Shown in pieces: positions 1 to 5,485 of a DNA stretch of 5,485 nucleotides (position 1 is the stretch's first letter; every line of letters starts with the position of its first letter). The stretch covers positions 1 to 5,485 of the forward strand of contig JALOMZ010000163.1 in the NCBI GenBank assembly GCA_025455205.1, written 5' to 3'. Source of the DNA: Chitinophagaceae bacterium (lineage in GTDB: Bacteria > Bacteroidota > Bacteroidia > Chitinophagales > Chitinophagaceae). The translations under genes and the position numbers were made by a program. The notes under the pieces are model-generated. The model made no database searches. It saw only the letters and a list, made by a program, of their open reading frames with translations, and was not told the origin of the DNA.

Positions 1-41
1 TTGACCGGTGCGGGCTTATCGGCTTTTTTAGCAGTTGCCAT
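1..41 (-). CDS. 5' end of an unidentified gene (partial, runs off left edge)
   Basis: On the minus strand an ATG at 39-41 opens a frame reading MATAKKADKPAPV before the window ends, with no stop in the 13 complete codons. The start is rich in Ala, Lys and Pro, as in many small basic or ribosome-associated proteins, but this is too little to name a product. The gene lies downstream of rpmA, separated from it by a hairpin terminator, and a plausible promoter of Bacteroidota type (77-106) sits in front of it, which supports a real separate transcription unit. No Shine-Dalgarno motif is visible, as for the other genes here. It could be a spurious start, but promoter, terminator and composition all fit a genuine gene. 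Confidence 0.45.
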   Translation of the reverse strand, partial: MATAKKADKPAPV

Positions 42-76
42 GCGTAACAATTTAATGGTTAGTAAATAATGCTTCG

Positions 77-106
77 TAAAAATAGTGAGAATTTTTTTTA
101 TCCAAA
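77..106 (-). promoter_or_regulatory. candidate promoter for the left-edge gene
   Basis: Read on the minus strand, TTTG (103-106), an 18-nt spacer and TATTTTTA (77-84) resemble the Bacteroidota sigma-A promoter (TTTG or TTG, about 19 nt, TAnnTTTG), with the final G of the -7 box replaced by A. Transcription would start near position 70, giving a leader of roughly 29 nt before the ATG at 41. It lies just downstream of the rpmA terminator, where a new promoter would be expected. The region is AT-rich, so a chance match is possible. Confidence 0.4.
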
Positions 107-136
107 TTATTTTATTCACTCGATTTCCACCAAATG

Positions 137-168
137 AAAAAAGACGGTGCATTGCACCGTCTTTTTTT
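137..168 (-). terminator. rho-independent terminator after rpmA (symmetrical, works in either direction)
   Basis: A perfect stem pairs 143-150 (GACGGTGC) with 154-161 (GCACCGTC) around a 3-nt loop. It is flanked by six A residues on the left (137-142) and seven T residues on the right (162-168), which extend the stem to 14 bp. Read on the minus strand the GC stem is followed by six T residues, so it ends the rplU-rpmA transcript about 30 nt after the rpmA stop. The same structure would also stop plus-strand transcription. Confidence 0.9.
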
Positions 169-198
169 GAAAGCGTATGTCGCGTTTTATGACCCTGC

Positions 199-453
199 TT
201 ATGCAGTGATCACGGAAACAAAAGTCTTGTCTTCCTTGCCTTTTTTGAATTCTACCACGCCGTCAGCAGTAGCAAAGATGGTGAAGTCTCTGCCTACGCT
301 CACGTTCTTGCCAGGATGGTAAACAGTGCCGCGCTGGCGAACGATGATGTTGCCGGCGATGGCGGGCTGGCCACCGTAGATCTTCACACCGAGGCGCTTG
401 CTTTGGGAATCACGGCCGTTCTTTACTGAGCCTTCCCCTTTTTTATGTGCCAT
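199..453 (-). CDS. rpmA: 50S ribosomal protein L27
   Basis: This encodes the 84-residue large-subunit protein L27, whose N-terminal tail reaches toward the peptidyl-transferase centre and contacts tRNA at the A and P sites. The sequence shows the MAHKKG start, the family signature [10 protein letters not shown] at residues 34-43 followed by the HPG motif at 46-48, and the [12 protein letters not shown] beta segment at 54-65. Length matches the usual 84-90 residues. The protein begins directly with MAHKKG and lacks the cleavable N-terminal extension found in Firmicutes L27. It follows rplU by 48 nt on the same strand, the conserved bacterial L21-L27 pair, and is closed by the hairpin at 137-168. 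No separate promoter is evident, so it is probably co-transcribed with rplU. No Shine-Dalgarno sequence is seen. The gene looks complete. Confidence 0.98.
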   Translation of the reverse strand: MAHKKGEGSVKNGRDSQSKRLGVKIYGGQPAIAGNIIVRQRGTVYHPGKNVSVGRDFTIFATADGVVEFKKGKEDKTFVSVITA

Positions 454-501
454 AACAAAAGATGTTTATGAGTTGAATAATGTATATGAATCAGGGATGC
501 A

Positions 502-807
502 TTATGCAATGCTCTCGATCTTGATCTGGGTGTAGTGGGTGCGGTGACCATGCTTCTTGCGGAAGCCCTTCCTTCTTTTCATCTTGAAGGCAATCACTTT
601 GTCGCCCTGCACCAGTTCATTCACGATCTCGGCTTTCACAGTTGCTTTTACTGCGTTGCCCACTTCAACGGCGCCGTCACGGTCCAGCAGGAGCACCTCA
701 TTCAATTCTACCTTGTCGCCGGTCTTTCCCTCGATGCGGGGAACATACAGGCTCTGGCCTTCCTGTACCTTGAATTGCTGGCCGGCTATTTTAACAACTG
801 CGAACAT
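502..807 (-). CDS. rplU: 50S ribosomal protein L21
   Basis: This encodes the 101-residue large-subunit protein L21, which binds 23S rRNA. The N-terminus MFAVVKIAGQQFKV is the standard family start. The C-terminal part has the basic signature KMKRRKGFRKKHGHR at residues 75-89, followed by THYTQIKI. Length is normal for L21 (about 101-105). It is the first gene of the rplU-rpmA unit and has a near-consensus Bacteroidota promoter whose -7 box ends 22 nt before the ATG, so the leader from that promoter is only about 15-20 nt. A second, more distant promoter candidate lies at 947-976. There is no Shine-Dalgarno sequence in front of the ATG. The gene is complete. Confidence 0.98.
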   Translation of the reverse strand: MFAVVKIAGQQFKVQEGQSLYVPRIEGKTGDKVELNEVLLLDRDGAVEVGNAVKATVKAEIVNELVQGDKVIAFKMKRRKGFRKKHGHRTHYTQIKIESIA

Positions 808-829
808 ATTCAGTCAAAATTTAGGGACG

Positions 830-859
830 CAAAAGTAGGAGTTTTGCCGACAAGTACAA
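830..859 (-). promoter_or_regulatory. proximal promoter of rplU-rpmA
   Basis: On the minus strand TTG (857-859), a 19-nt spacer and TACTTTTG (830-837) match the Bacteroidota primary sigma factor consensus (-33 TTG and -7 TAnnTTTG) at all defined positions. The expected transcription start is around 823-825, about 16 nt before the rplU start codon. Confidence 0.8.
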
Positions 860-935
860 CAAAAAATTTATAAAATAAGCTCAAAACCTACCCTTTACTA
901 CTGTAAATTGCCCGGGATTTTTCCGACATGGGTAT

Positions 936-976
936 GGCCCGGCCTGCAAAGGTAGGGCCCGGGCCGTTGTCTCAAA
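936..976 (-). promoter_or_regulatory. distal minus-strand promoter candidate inside a GC-rich inverted repeat
   Basis: On the minus strand TTTG (973-976), an 18-nt spacer and a perfect TAnnTTTG box, TACCTTTG (947-954), form a second good promoter pointing toward rplU, with an expected start near 940. The -7 box sits exactly at the centre of an inverted repeat, GGCCCGG (936-942) and CCGGGCC (959-965). This arrangement could be an operator, or a structure in transcripts crossing from the other side. If used, it would give rplU a second transcript with a leader of about 130 nt, or a short RNA antisense to the GH3 leader. Function is inferred from motif match only. Confidence 0.5.
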
Positions 977-985
977 CTGTGCGAT

Positions 986-2503
986 ATGAATCTGAAATCA
1001 TTGCTGGCCAGGCCTTTCGCGGGGTATATATATAAGCAGATACAGCGTTCCAGGGATACGGCGGTGGCCGACCAGGAGCGGATTTGGAAGGAACTGCTGG
1101 CAATCGGGAAGACCACCGAGTTTGGGAAGGAACACCACCTGGGGGATGTGAAGGGGCTGGCCGATTACCGCCAGGCCGTGCCCATCCGCGATTATGAGGG
1201 CTTCCGGCCCTTCATAGAAAGGGTGAAGGAAGGCCGCCACAATGTGCTCTGGAAGGGCAAACCCATCTACTTTGCCAAAACCAGCGGCACCACCAGCGGG
1301 GTGAAATACATTCCCATCACCCGCGAATCCATCCCCAACCATATTAATACGGCCCGCAATGCCCTGCTGTGCTATATGGCCGAATCGGGCAATTATGCCT
1401 TTGCCGGCGGCAAGATGATCTTCCTGAGCGGCAGCCCCGAGCTAGACCGCGTGGGCGGCGTGCCCACCGGGCGCCTCAGCGGCATTGTGAACCACCATGT
1501 ACCCCGCTACCTGCGCACCAACCAGCTGCCCAGCTATGAAACCAACTGCATCGAGGACTGGGAAACCAAGCTGGACCGGATTGTGGAGGAAACCATCCAG
1601 CAGAATATGACCCTCATCAGCGGCATACCCCCGTGGATGCAGATGTATTTCGACCGGCTTACGGAACGTTCCGGCAAGCCGGTGGGCGAGCTGTTCCCGC
1701 AGTTCAGCGTGCTGGTGCATGGCGGCGTCAACTTCGAACCCTACAAAGCCAAGCTGTTCCACAGCATCGGCCGCACCGTGGCCACCATTGAAACCTTTCC
1801 GGCCTCCGAAGGATTCATGGCCTTCCAGGACAGCCAGGAGGCTGAGGGCCTGCTGCTGAATACCGACAGCGGTATCTTCTTCGAGTTTGTGCCCGCCAAT
1901 GAGATCTTCAACGAAAACCCCACACGCCTGTCGCTGGCAGAAGTGCAAACCGGCGTGAATTATGCCATCATCCTCAATACCAACGCCGGCCTCTGGTCGT
2001 ACAATATTGGCGATACGGTGAAATTCGTGTCGCTCAATCCCTACCGCCTGGTGGTGACCGGCCGCACCAAGCATTTCATCAGTGCCTTTGGGGAGCATGT
2101 GATTGGCGAAGAGGTGGAAAGCGCCCTGCTGCAGGTGGCCGAACAATTTGGGGTGCGCATCATTGAATTTACCGTGGCTCCTTACATTGCCACCGGCGAA
2201 GGACAGAGCTACCACGAGTGGTTTGTGGAATTTGAGGAAGCCCCGGCCGACCTGGATGCCTTTGCCCGAGCGGTGGACGATGCCCTGCGGCAAAAGAATG
2301 TATATTACGATGACCTTATTGCCGGCAATATCCTGCAGCGGCTGCAACTGAACATCATGAAGCCCCACGGGTTTATAGACTTCATGAAATCCATGGGCAA
2401 ACTGGGCGGACAAAACAAAGTGCCCCGCCTGAGCAACGACCGTAAGATTGCCGATGCACTCCAGCCCTTTGTGGCTGCACAACAACGCCCGCAAACGGCA
2501 TAA
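986..2503 (+). CDS. GH3-family acyl-adenylating protein (putative acyl-amido synthetase)
   Basis: This 505-residue protein belongs to the GH3 branch of the ANL adenylating superfamily. Plant GH3 enzymes such as JAR1 activate a carboxylic acid with ATP and join it to an amino acid. The substrate of bacterial members is largely unknown, so I assign family only. The three ATP-site motifs are present: the phosphate-binding loop TSGTTSGVK at 99-107, FPASEG at 271-276 (matching the plant YASSE-type motif), and YNIGD at 339-343 (matching YRLGD). They are followed by the hinge segment VTGRTKHFISAFGEHV at 357-372 and a C-terminal lid domain with conserved-looking MGKLGGQNKVPRL at 470-482. No signal peptide or membrane segment is seen, so it should be cytoplasmic. 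The start at 986 gives MNLKSLLARPFAGYIY, a typical N-terminus for bacterial members. No good plus-strand promoter was found in 808-985. dxr begins 28 nt after the stop, suggesting co-transcription. Confidence 0.9.
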   Translation: MNLKSLLARPFAGYIYKQIQRSRDTAVADQERIWKELLAIGKTTEFGKEHHLGDVKGLADYRQAVPIRDYEGFRPFIERVKEGRHNVLWKGKPIYFAKTSGTTSGVKYIPITRESIPNHINTARNALLCYMAESGNYAFAGGKMIFLSGSPELDRVGGVPTGRLSGIVNHHVPRYLRTNQLPSYETNCIEDWETKLDRIVEETIQQNMTLISGIPPWMQMYFDRLTERSGKPVGELFPQFSVLVHGGVNFEPYKAKLFHSIGRTVATIETFPASEGFMAFQDSQEAEGLLLNTDSGIFFEFVPANEIFNENPTRLSLAEVQTGVNYAIILNTNAGLWSYNIGDTVKFVSLNPYRLVVTGRTKHFISAFGEHVIGEEVESALLQVAEQFGVRIIEFTVAPYIATGEGQSYHEWFVEFEEAPADLDAFARAVDDALRQKNVYYDDLIAGNILQRLQLNIMKPHGFIDFMKSMGKLGGQNKVPRLSNDRKIADALQPFVAAQQRPQTA

Positions 2504-2531
2504 AATTCTTTATTTTCCGAACAGACCAGAC

Positions 2532-3701
2532 ATGATGAACGATACACCTAAAAAGCGGATTGCAATTTTTGGTTCCACGGGCTCCATTGGTACCCAGGCC
2601 CTGGATGTGATTGCAGCCAACCCCGATAAATTCAGCGCCGAAATACTCACCGCCCAAACCAATGATGAGCTGCTGGTGCAGCAGGCCCTGCAGTTCGATC
2701 CCAACTGCGTGGTCATCGGCGATGAAAGCAAATACCAGAAAGTAAAAGAAGCGCTGGCAGGTACCAACGTAAAAGTTTTCGCCGGCGAAGAAGCCCTGGT
2801 GGAAGCAGCAGCCATGGACTGCTACGATATGATGCTGGCCAGCATTGTCGGTTACGCCGGACTGCGGCCCACGCTGCAGGCGGTGGACATGGGCAAGGCC
2901 ATCGGTCTGGCCAACAAGGAGACCCTGGTGGTGGCCGGCGATATTGTGATGCGCCGGGCAGCAGAGAAAAAAGCGCCCATTATACCGGTTGACAGCGAAC
3001 ATTCCGCCATCTTTCAGTGCCTGGTGGGTGAACTGCGCAATCCCATTGAAAAGATCATCCTCACGGCCAGCGGCGGACCTTTCCGGGGCAAGAAGCCCAA
3101 CTTCCTGGTAAATGTGAAGCGAGACCATGCCCTGCAGCATCCCAACTGGAGCATGGGCGCCAAGATCACCATCGACAGCGCCACCCTTATGAACAAGGGG
3201 CTGGAGATGATTGAAGCCAAATGGCTGTTTGGCCTGAAGCCTGCGCAGATAGAAGTGATCATCCATCCGCAAAGCATCATCCACAGCATGGTGCAGTTTG
3301 AAGACGGCAGTATCAAAGCCCAGATGGGCCTGCCCGATATGAAGCTGCCCATCCAGTACGCCATGGCTTTCCCCGAACGCATCCGGAACGACTTCCCGCG
3401 GCTCGACTTCCGCCGCTGTGAACAGCTCACCTTCGAAGAGCCCGACCTGCGCACCTTCCGCAACCTGGCCCTGGCCATAGAAGCACTGCAAAAGGGCGGT
3501 AACCTGCCCTGCGTACTGAATGCCGCCAACGAGATAGCTGTGTGGGCCTTCCTGCGCAACCGCATTGGCTTCCTCGACATGATGGCCGTGGTGGAACAGG
3601 CCATGCAGAAGATCAGCTTTATCGAAAAGCCCACGCTCGACGACTATTTTGAGTCGGATGCAGCCGCCCGCGAGTTTGCCGCCTCACTCATCCGGCTGTA
3701 A
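2532..3701 (+). CDS. dxr: 1-deoxy-D-xylulose 5-phosphate reductoisomerase
   Basis: Dxr (IspC) converts 1-deoxy-D-xylulose 5-phosphate to 2-C-methyl-D-erythritol 4-phosphate with NADPH and a divalent metal, the committed step of the MEP isoprenoid pathway, in the cytoplasm. In the 389-residue product the NADPH-binding GSTGSIG loop is at 14-20 and ANKE at 127-130. The metal-binding PVDSEHSA segment is at 152-159, with D154 and E156 as ligands. SGGPFR of the substrate loop is at 180-185, HPNWSMG at 203-209, and MNKGLE at 220-225, with E225 as third metal ligand. All key residues are present and length matches the family (about 385-400). The frame is open back to 2448, but that start would overlap GH3 by 56 nt and add 28 residues ahead of the Rossmann fold. 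ATG 2532 (or the adjacent ATG 2535) is preferred. The 28-nt gap to GH3 suggests one transcript. Confidence 0.97.
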   Translation: MMNDTPKKRIAIFGSTGSIGTQALDVIAANPDKFSAEILTAQTNDELLVQQALQFDPNCVVIGDESKYQKVKEALAGTNVKVFAGEEALVEAAAMDCYDMMLASIVGYAGLRPTLQAVDMGKAIGLANKETLVVAGDIVMRRAAEKKAPIIPVDSEHSAIFQCLVGELRNPIEKIILTASGGPFRGKKPNFLVNVKRDHALQHPNWSMGAKITIDSATLMNKGLEMIEAKWLFGLKPAQIEVIIHPQSIIHSMVQFEDGSIKAQMGLPDMKLPIQYAMAFPERIRNDFPRLDFRRCEQLTFEEPDLRTFRNLALAIEALQKGGNLPCVLNAANEIAVWAFLRNRIGFLDMMAVVEQAMQKISFIEKPTLDDYFESDAAAREFAASLIRL

Positions 3702-3737
3702 AGCAGGCTGGCAGGCATCATGTTTTGTTCATCCAAA

Positions 3738-3764
3738 TTGTAAATCCTTTATCGTTTTAATTTG
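3738..3764 (+). promoter_or_regulatory. weak promoter candidate upstream of rseP
   Basis: TTG (3738-3740), a 17-nt spacer and TAATTTG (3758-3764) approximate the Bacteroidota promoter, but the -7 box is one base short of TAnnTTTG. The site lies in the 147-nt dxr-rseP gap and would give a leader of about 75-80 nt containing the hairpin at 3780-3811. AT-rich DNA gives such matches by chance, so this is tentative. Confidence 0.25.
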
Positions 3765-3779
3765 TTTTGTTTGCAAAAA

Positions 3780-3811
3780 GCCACCCGCGGTAAATGGGAT
3801 ACAGCGGTGGC
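3780..3811 (+). other. hairpin in the dxr-rseP intergenic region
   Basis: GCCACC (3780-3785) and GC (3787-3788) pair with GC (3804-3805) and GGTGGC (3806-3811), leaving one bulged C (3786) and a 15-nt loop. Eight base pairs, seven of them GC, make it the strongest fold in this gap. On the plus strand no T tract follows, so it is not an ordinary terminator for dxr. On the minus strand it is followed by five T residues, as in an intrinsic terminator. It may protect the dxr 3' end, lie in the rseP leader, or block antisense transcripts. Confidence 0.45.
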
Positions 3812-3848
3812 CGATACACACGGTGAAACATTATAATTTTTGAAATCA

Positions 3849-5222
3849 ATGATATTGTTAGCTATTGACTGGGGCGTAGTGGGTATTAAAGTGGGGCAGT
3901 TGCTCCTTTCCTTGTCTATCCTGGTGATCCTGCATGAATTTGGCCATTATATCACCGCCCGCTGGTTTGGATGCCGGGTGGAGCGATTCTTCCTCTTTTT
4001 TGATCCCTGGTTTGCCCTGTTCAAAAAGAAGGTGGGCGAAACAGTGTACGGCATCGGCTGGCTGCCCCTGGGCGGCTATGTGAAGATCTCGGGCATGATA
4101 GACGAGAGCATGGACAAAGACCAGCTGGCCCTGCCACCGCAGCCCTGGGAATTCCGCAGCAAGCCGGCCTGGCAGCGCCTCATCATCATGATCGGTGGTG
4201 TAACGGTAAATATATTGCTGGCCTTTATCATCTACAGCGGCATCCTGATGGTCTGGGGTGAACGCACAGTGCCTAACCAGAGCGTGAAATACGGCATTGC
4301 CATACAGGACAGCGTGATGTATGAGCTGGGCTTTAAGGATGGCGACAAGATACTGGCGGCCAACAAGGAGCCCATCAATGATTTCAGTGAAGTAACCCTC
4401 AAAGTGCTGCTGAGCGAAACCGTAACGCTGGAGCGCGATGGCAAGGTGCAGGAAATGGTGCTGCCGGTGAACCTCATCGGTGAATTGGTGGAGAAGCGCC
4501 GCGGCAACGCCAACCTTCTCACGCCGCGCATGCCCGTGAAGGTGATGGAAGTGTCAGACACCATGGCAGGCGCCAAAGCCGGCCTAAAGGTGGGCGACCA
4601 GATTGTGGCCGTGAACGGCAAGTCTACGTTCTTCTACGATGAACTGCGCCGCGAACTGCAGCAGCACAAGAACGATTCTGTAACCATTGGCATCAAGCGC
4701 GGCCAGGCCGATATGACGCTGCAGGCAAAGCTGGATGCCGAAGGCAGGCTGGGTTTCTTCCCGGTGAGCAGTGCCGATGAATTGCAGAAGATGGGTGTAC
4801 TGTCTTACAGCGTGAAGAAATACGGTGTATTGGAAGCCATTCCCGGCGGCGTAAAGCTGGCCATCAAGAAGCTGAATGACTATATCGGCCAGTTCAAAAA
4901 GATCCTTTCCCCTGAAACCGGAGCCTACAAGGGCGTGGGTGGCTTCAAGAGCATGGGCAATATCTTCCCCGCCAAATGGGACTGGGAATCCTTCTGGACC
5001 ATCACCGCTTTCTTCAGCATTATCCTGGCCTTCATGAACCTGCTGCCCATTCCGGCGCTCGATGGCGGCCATGTGCTGTTTACGCTGGTGGAAATGATCA
5101 CCGGCCGCAAGCCCAACCAGAAATTCCTGGAATATGCCCAGGTGGCAGGCATGATCATTCTGCTGGGTCTCATGGTATATGCCAATGCCAACGACTGGCT
5201 GGGATGGGGGAGAGGGAAGTAA
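3849..5222 (+). CDS. rseP: RIP zinc metalloprotease, site-2 protease family
   Basis: This is an intramembrane zinc protease of the M50/RseP family. E. coli RseP cleaves the anti-sigma factor RseA and remnant signal peptides within the membrane; the substrates in this organism are unknown. In the 457-residue product the catalytic HEFGH (HExxH) is at 29-33 in the first membrane segment (about 16-37). GGYVKISGM, matching the membrane-reentrant beta loop, is at 75-83, and a second membrane segment is at about 112-135. Two PDZ domains lie at roughly 145-205 and 228-290. NLLPIPALDGG at 397-407 supplies the third zinc ligand (D405) in the third segment (about 383-403), and a last segment is at about 430-448. 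All catalytic residues are intact. ATG 3849 is chosen; an in-frame TTG at 3840 would add only three residues. The gene follows dxr by 147 nt. A repeat region starts at its stop codon. Confidence 0.95.
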   Translation: MILLAIDWGVVGIKVGQLLLSLSILVILHEFGHYITARWFGCRVERFFLFFDPWFALFKKKVGETVYGIGWLPLGGYVKISGMIDESMDKDQLALPPQPWEFRSKPAWQRLIIMIGGVTVNILLAFIIYSGILMVWGERTVPNQSVKYGIAIQDSVMYELGFKDGDKILAANKEPINDFSEVTLKVLLSETVTLERDGKVQEMVLPVNLIGELVEKRRGNANLLTPRMPVKVMEVSDTMAGAKAGLKVGDQIVAVNGKSTFFYDELRRELQQHKNDSVTIGIKRGQADMTLQAKLDAEGRLGFFPVSSADELQKMGVLSYSVKKYGVLEAIPGGVKLAIKKLNDYIGQFKKILSPETGAYKGVGGFKSMGNIFPAKWDWESFWTITAFFSIILAFMNLLPIPALDGGHVLFTLVEMITGRKPNQKFLEYAQVAGMIILLGLMVYANANDWLGWGRGK

Positions 5223-5265
5223 TGTGAAAATGGCATAATTTGAAAATGTGAAAATGCAATTAGCT

Positions 5266-5352
5266 GATTGGCTAATTAGCTAATGTGCTGATGGGAAGCT
5301 ATCTGATCCTATGGGTAATGTGAAAATTAGCAAATGTGAAAATGTGAAAATG
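5266..5352. repeat. 87-bp repeat, copy A
   Basis: This copy aligns without gaps to copy B at an offset of 104 bp, with 9 mismatches in 87 positions (about 90% identity). Six of the mismatches fall in the 16 bp from 5299 to 5314; the other three are at 5270, 5282 and 5336. GCTAATT (5271-5277) can pair with AATTAGC (5325-5331), closing a foldback around the variable core. Just upstream, AATTAGC (5258-5264) and GCTAATT (5271-5277) form a competing 7-bp hairpin. Confidence 0.85.
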
Positions 5353-5369
5353 GCATAATGGGATGTGCT

Positions 5370-5456
5370 GATTAGCTAATTAGCTGATGTGCTGATGGGA
5401 AGTTGTCTGGGCCTGTGCGTAATGTGAAAATTAGCAAATATGAAAATGTGAAAATG
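5370..5456. repeat. 87-bp repeat, copy B
   Basis: This is the second copy, aligned gap-free to copy A. It carries a longer perfect palindrome, AGCTAATTAGCT (5374-5385), because the position matching 5270 of copy A is A instead of G. The foldback pairing is kept: GCTAATT (5375-5381) with AATTAGC (5429-5435). The variable core lies at 5403-5418. The 17 bp between the end of copy A and this copy (5353-5369) replace a 9-bp segment at the matching place before copy A. Confidence 0.85.
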
Positions 5457-5485
5457 AAGTGTGTGATTGACGTTCAGGATTGGGT

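Larger units (their letters stand above)
5221..5456. repeat. intergenic repeat region built of TGTGAAAA and GCTAATTAGC motifs
   Basis: The region begins in the last two bases of the rseP stop codon and consists of short recurring blocks. The 19-mer AATGTGAAAATGGCATAAT occurs at 5221-5239 and exactly 120 bp later at 5341-5359. GAAAATGTGAAAATG occurs at 5242-5256, 5338-5352 and 5442-5456, the palindrome GCTAATTAGC at 5271-5280 and 5375-5384, and GTGCTGATGGGAAG in both long copies. The G-poor, AT-rich composition differs sharply from the flanking GC-rich gene, and no coding frame is evident. It is probably a member of a dispersed noncoding intergenic repeat family. The last 29 bases of the window (5457-5485) show no repeat motif. 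Confidence 0.85.

Noticed and set aside
898..1116. 72-codon minus-strand frame across the GH3 start and divergent spacer
   Set aside because: It covers the GH3 5' end antisense and crosses the promoter and inverted-repeat region, with no coding signature.
1442..2494. 350-codon open frame on the minus strand, antisense to the GH3 gene
   Set aside because: It mirrors a well-supported gene with GC-rich third positions, which leaves few stops in the antisense frame. The translation is His/Gly-rich with no recognisable domain.
2448..2531. Upstream in-frame start for dxr adding 28 residues
   Set aside because: It would overlap the GH3 coding end by 56 nt and add residues before the Rossmann fold that Dxr proteins do not normally have; ATG 2532 gives a standard length.
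2382..3491. 369-codon open frame on the minus strand, antisense to dxr
   Set aside because: It lies opposite an unmistakable dxr and overlaps the GH3 end. Its composition is typical of antisense shadows and no family motif is visible.
3833..3842. TATAATTTTTG as a promoter box immediately before rseP
   Set aside because: It has one T too many for TAnnTTTG and would start transcription at or inside the start codon, so it is unlikely to serve rseP.
3649..3843. 64-codon plus-strand frame spanning the dxr end and the following gap
   Set aside because: It overlaps the end of dxr in another frame, has no recognisable features, and is better explained as chance.
4584..5072. 162-codon open frame on the minus strand, antisense to rseP
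   Set aside because: It is a shadow of the rseP PDZ and C-terminal coding region, with no motif and no promoter.
5223..5485. CRISPR array in the repeat region
   Set aside because: Repeats are 87 bp, imperfect and made of sub-blocks. There are no uniform short repeats with unique spacers of regular size and no cas genes.

Overview
The window looks like a piece of a Bacteroidota chromosome, most likely from Chitinophagales/Chitinophagaceae. Three things point there. A textbook Bacteroidota promoter (TTG, 19-nt spacer, TAnnTTTG) lies in front of rplU. None of the genes shows a convincing Shine-Dalgarno sequence. The protein types and gene order (bacterial GH3-family protein, Dxr, RseP with an MILLAIDW-type N-terminus) are familiar from that group. 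The family-level placement is inference; the sequence carries no rRNA marker.

Layout. The left part is on the minus strand. It holds the ribosomal protein pair rplU (L21, 502-807) then rpmA (L27, 199-453), closed by a strong hairpin terminator (137-168). Beyond the terminator are the first 13 codons of another minus-strand gene that runs off the left edge (1-41) and probably has its own promoter. Between rplU and the plus-strand genes is a 178-bp divergent spacer (808-985). It contains the proximal rplU promoter and a second, distal minus-strand TAnnTTTG box placed exactly in the middle of a GC-rich inverted repeat.

The right part is on the plus strand: a GH3-family acyl-adenylating protein (986-2503), dxr (2532-3701) and rseP (3849-5222). 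The first two are 28 nt apart and probably co-transcribed. rseP follows after 147 nt that include a hairpin and a weak promoter candidate, so it may be partly independent. Dxr makes MEP for isoprenoid synthesis. RseP is a membrane-embedded site-2 protease. GH3 would activate an unknown carboxylic acid with ATP. No shared pathway for the three is evident from sequence.

From the last two bases of the rseP stop codon to about 5456 the DNA is a noncoding repeat region built of TGTGAAAA-type and GCTAATTAGC-type motifs. It contains two 87-bp copies (5266-5352 and 5370-5456) that align without gaps and differ at 9 positions, 6 of them in a 16-bp core. This is the part of the window least explained by known genes. 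The protein-coding part is otherwise ordinary housekeeping content, and I see no phage, IS, CRISPR or defence genes.
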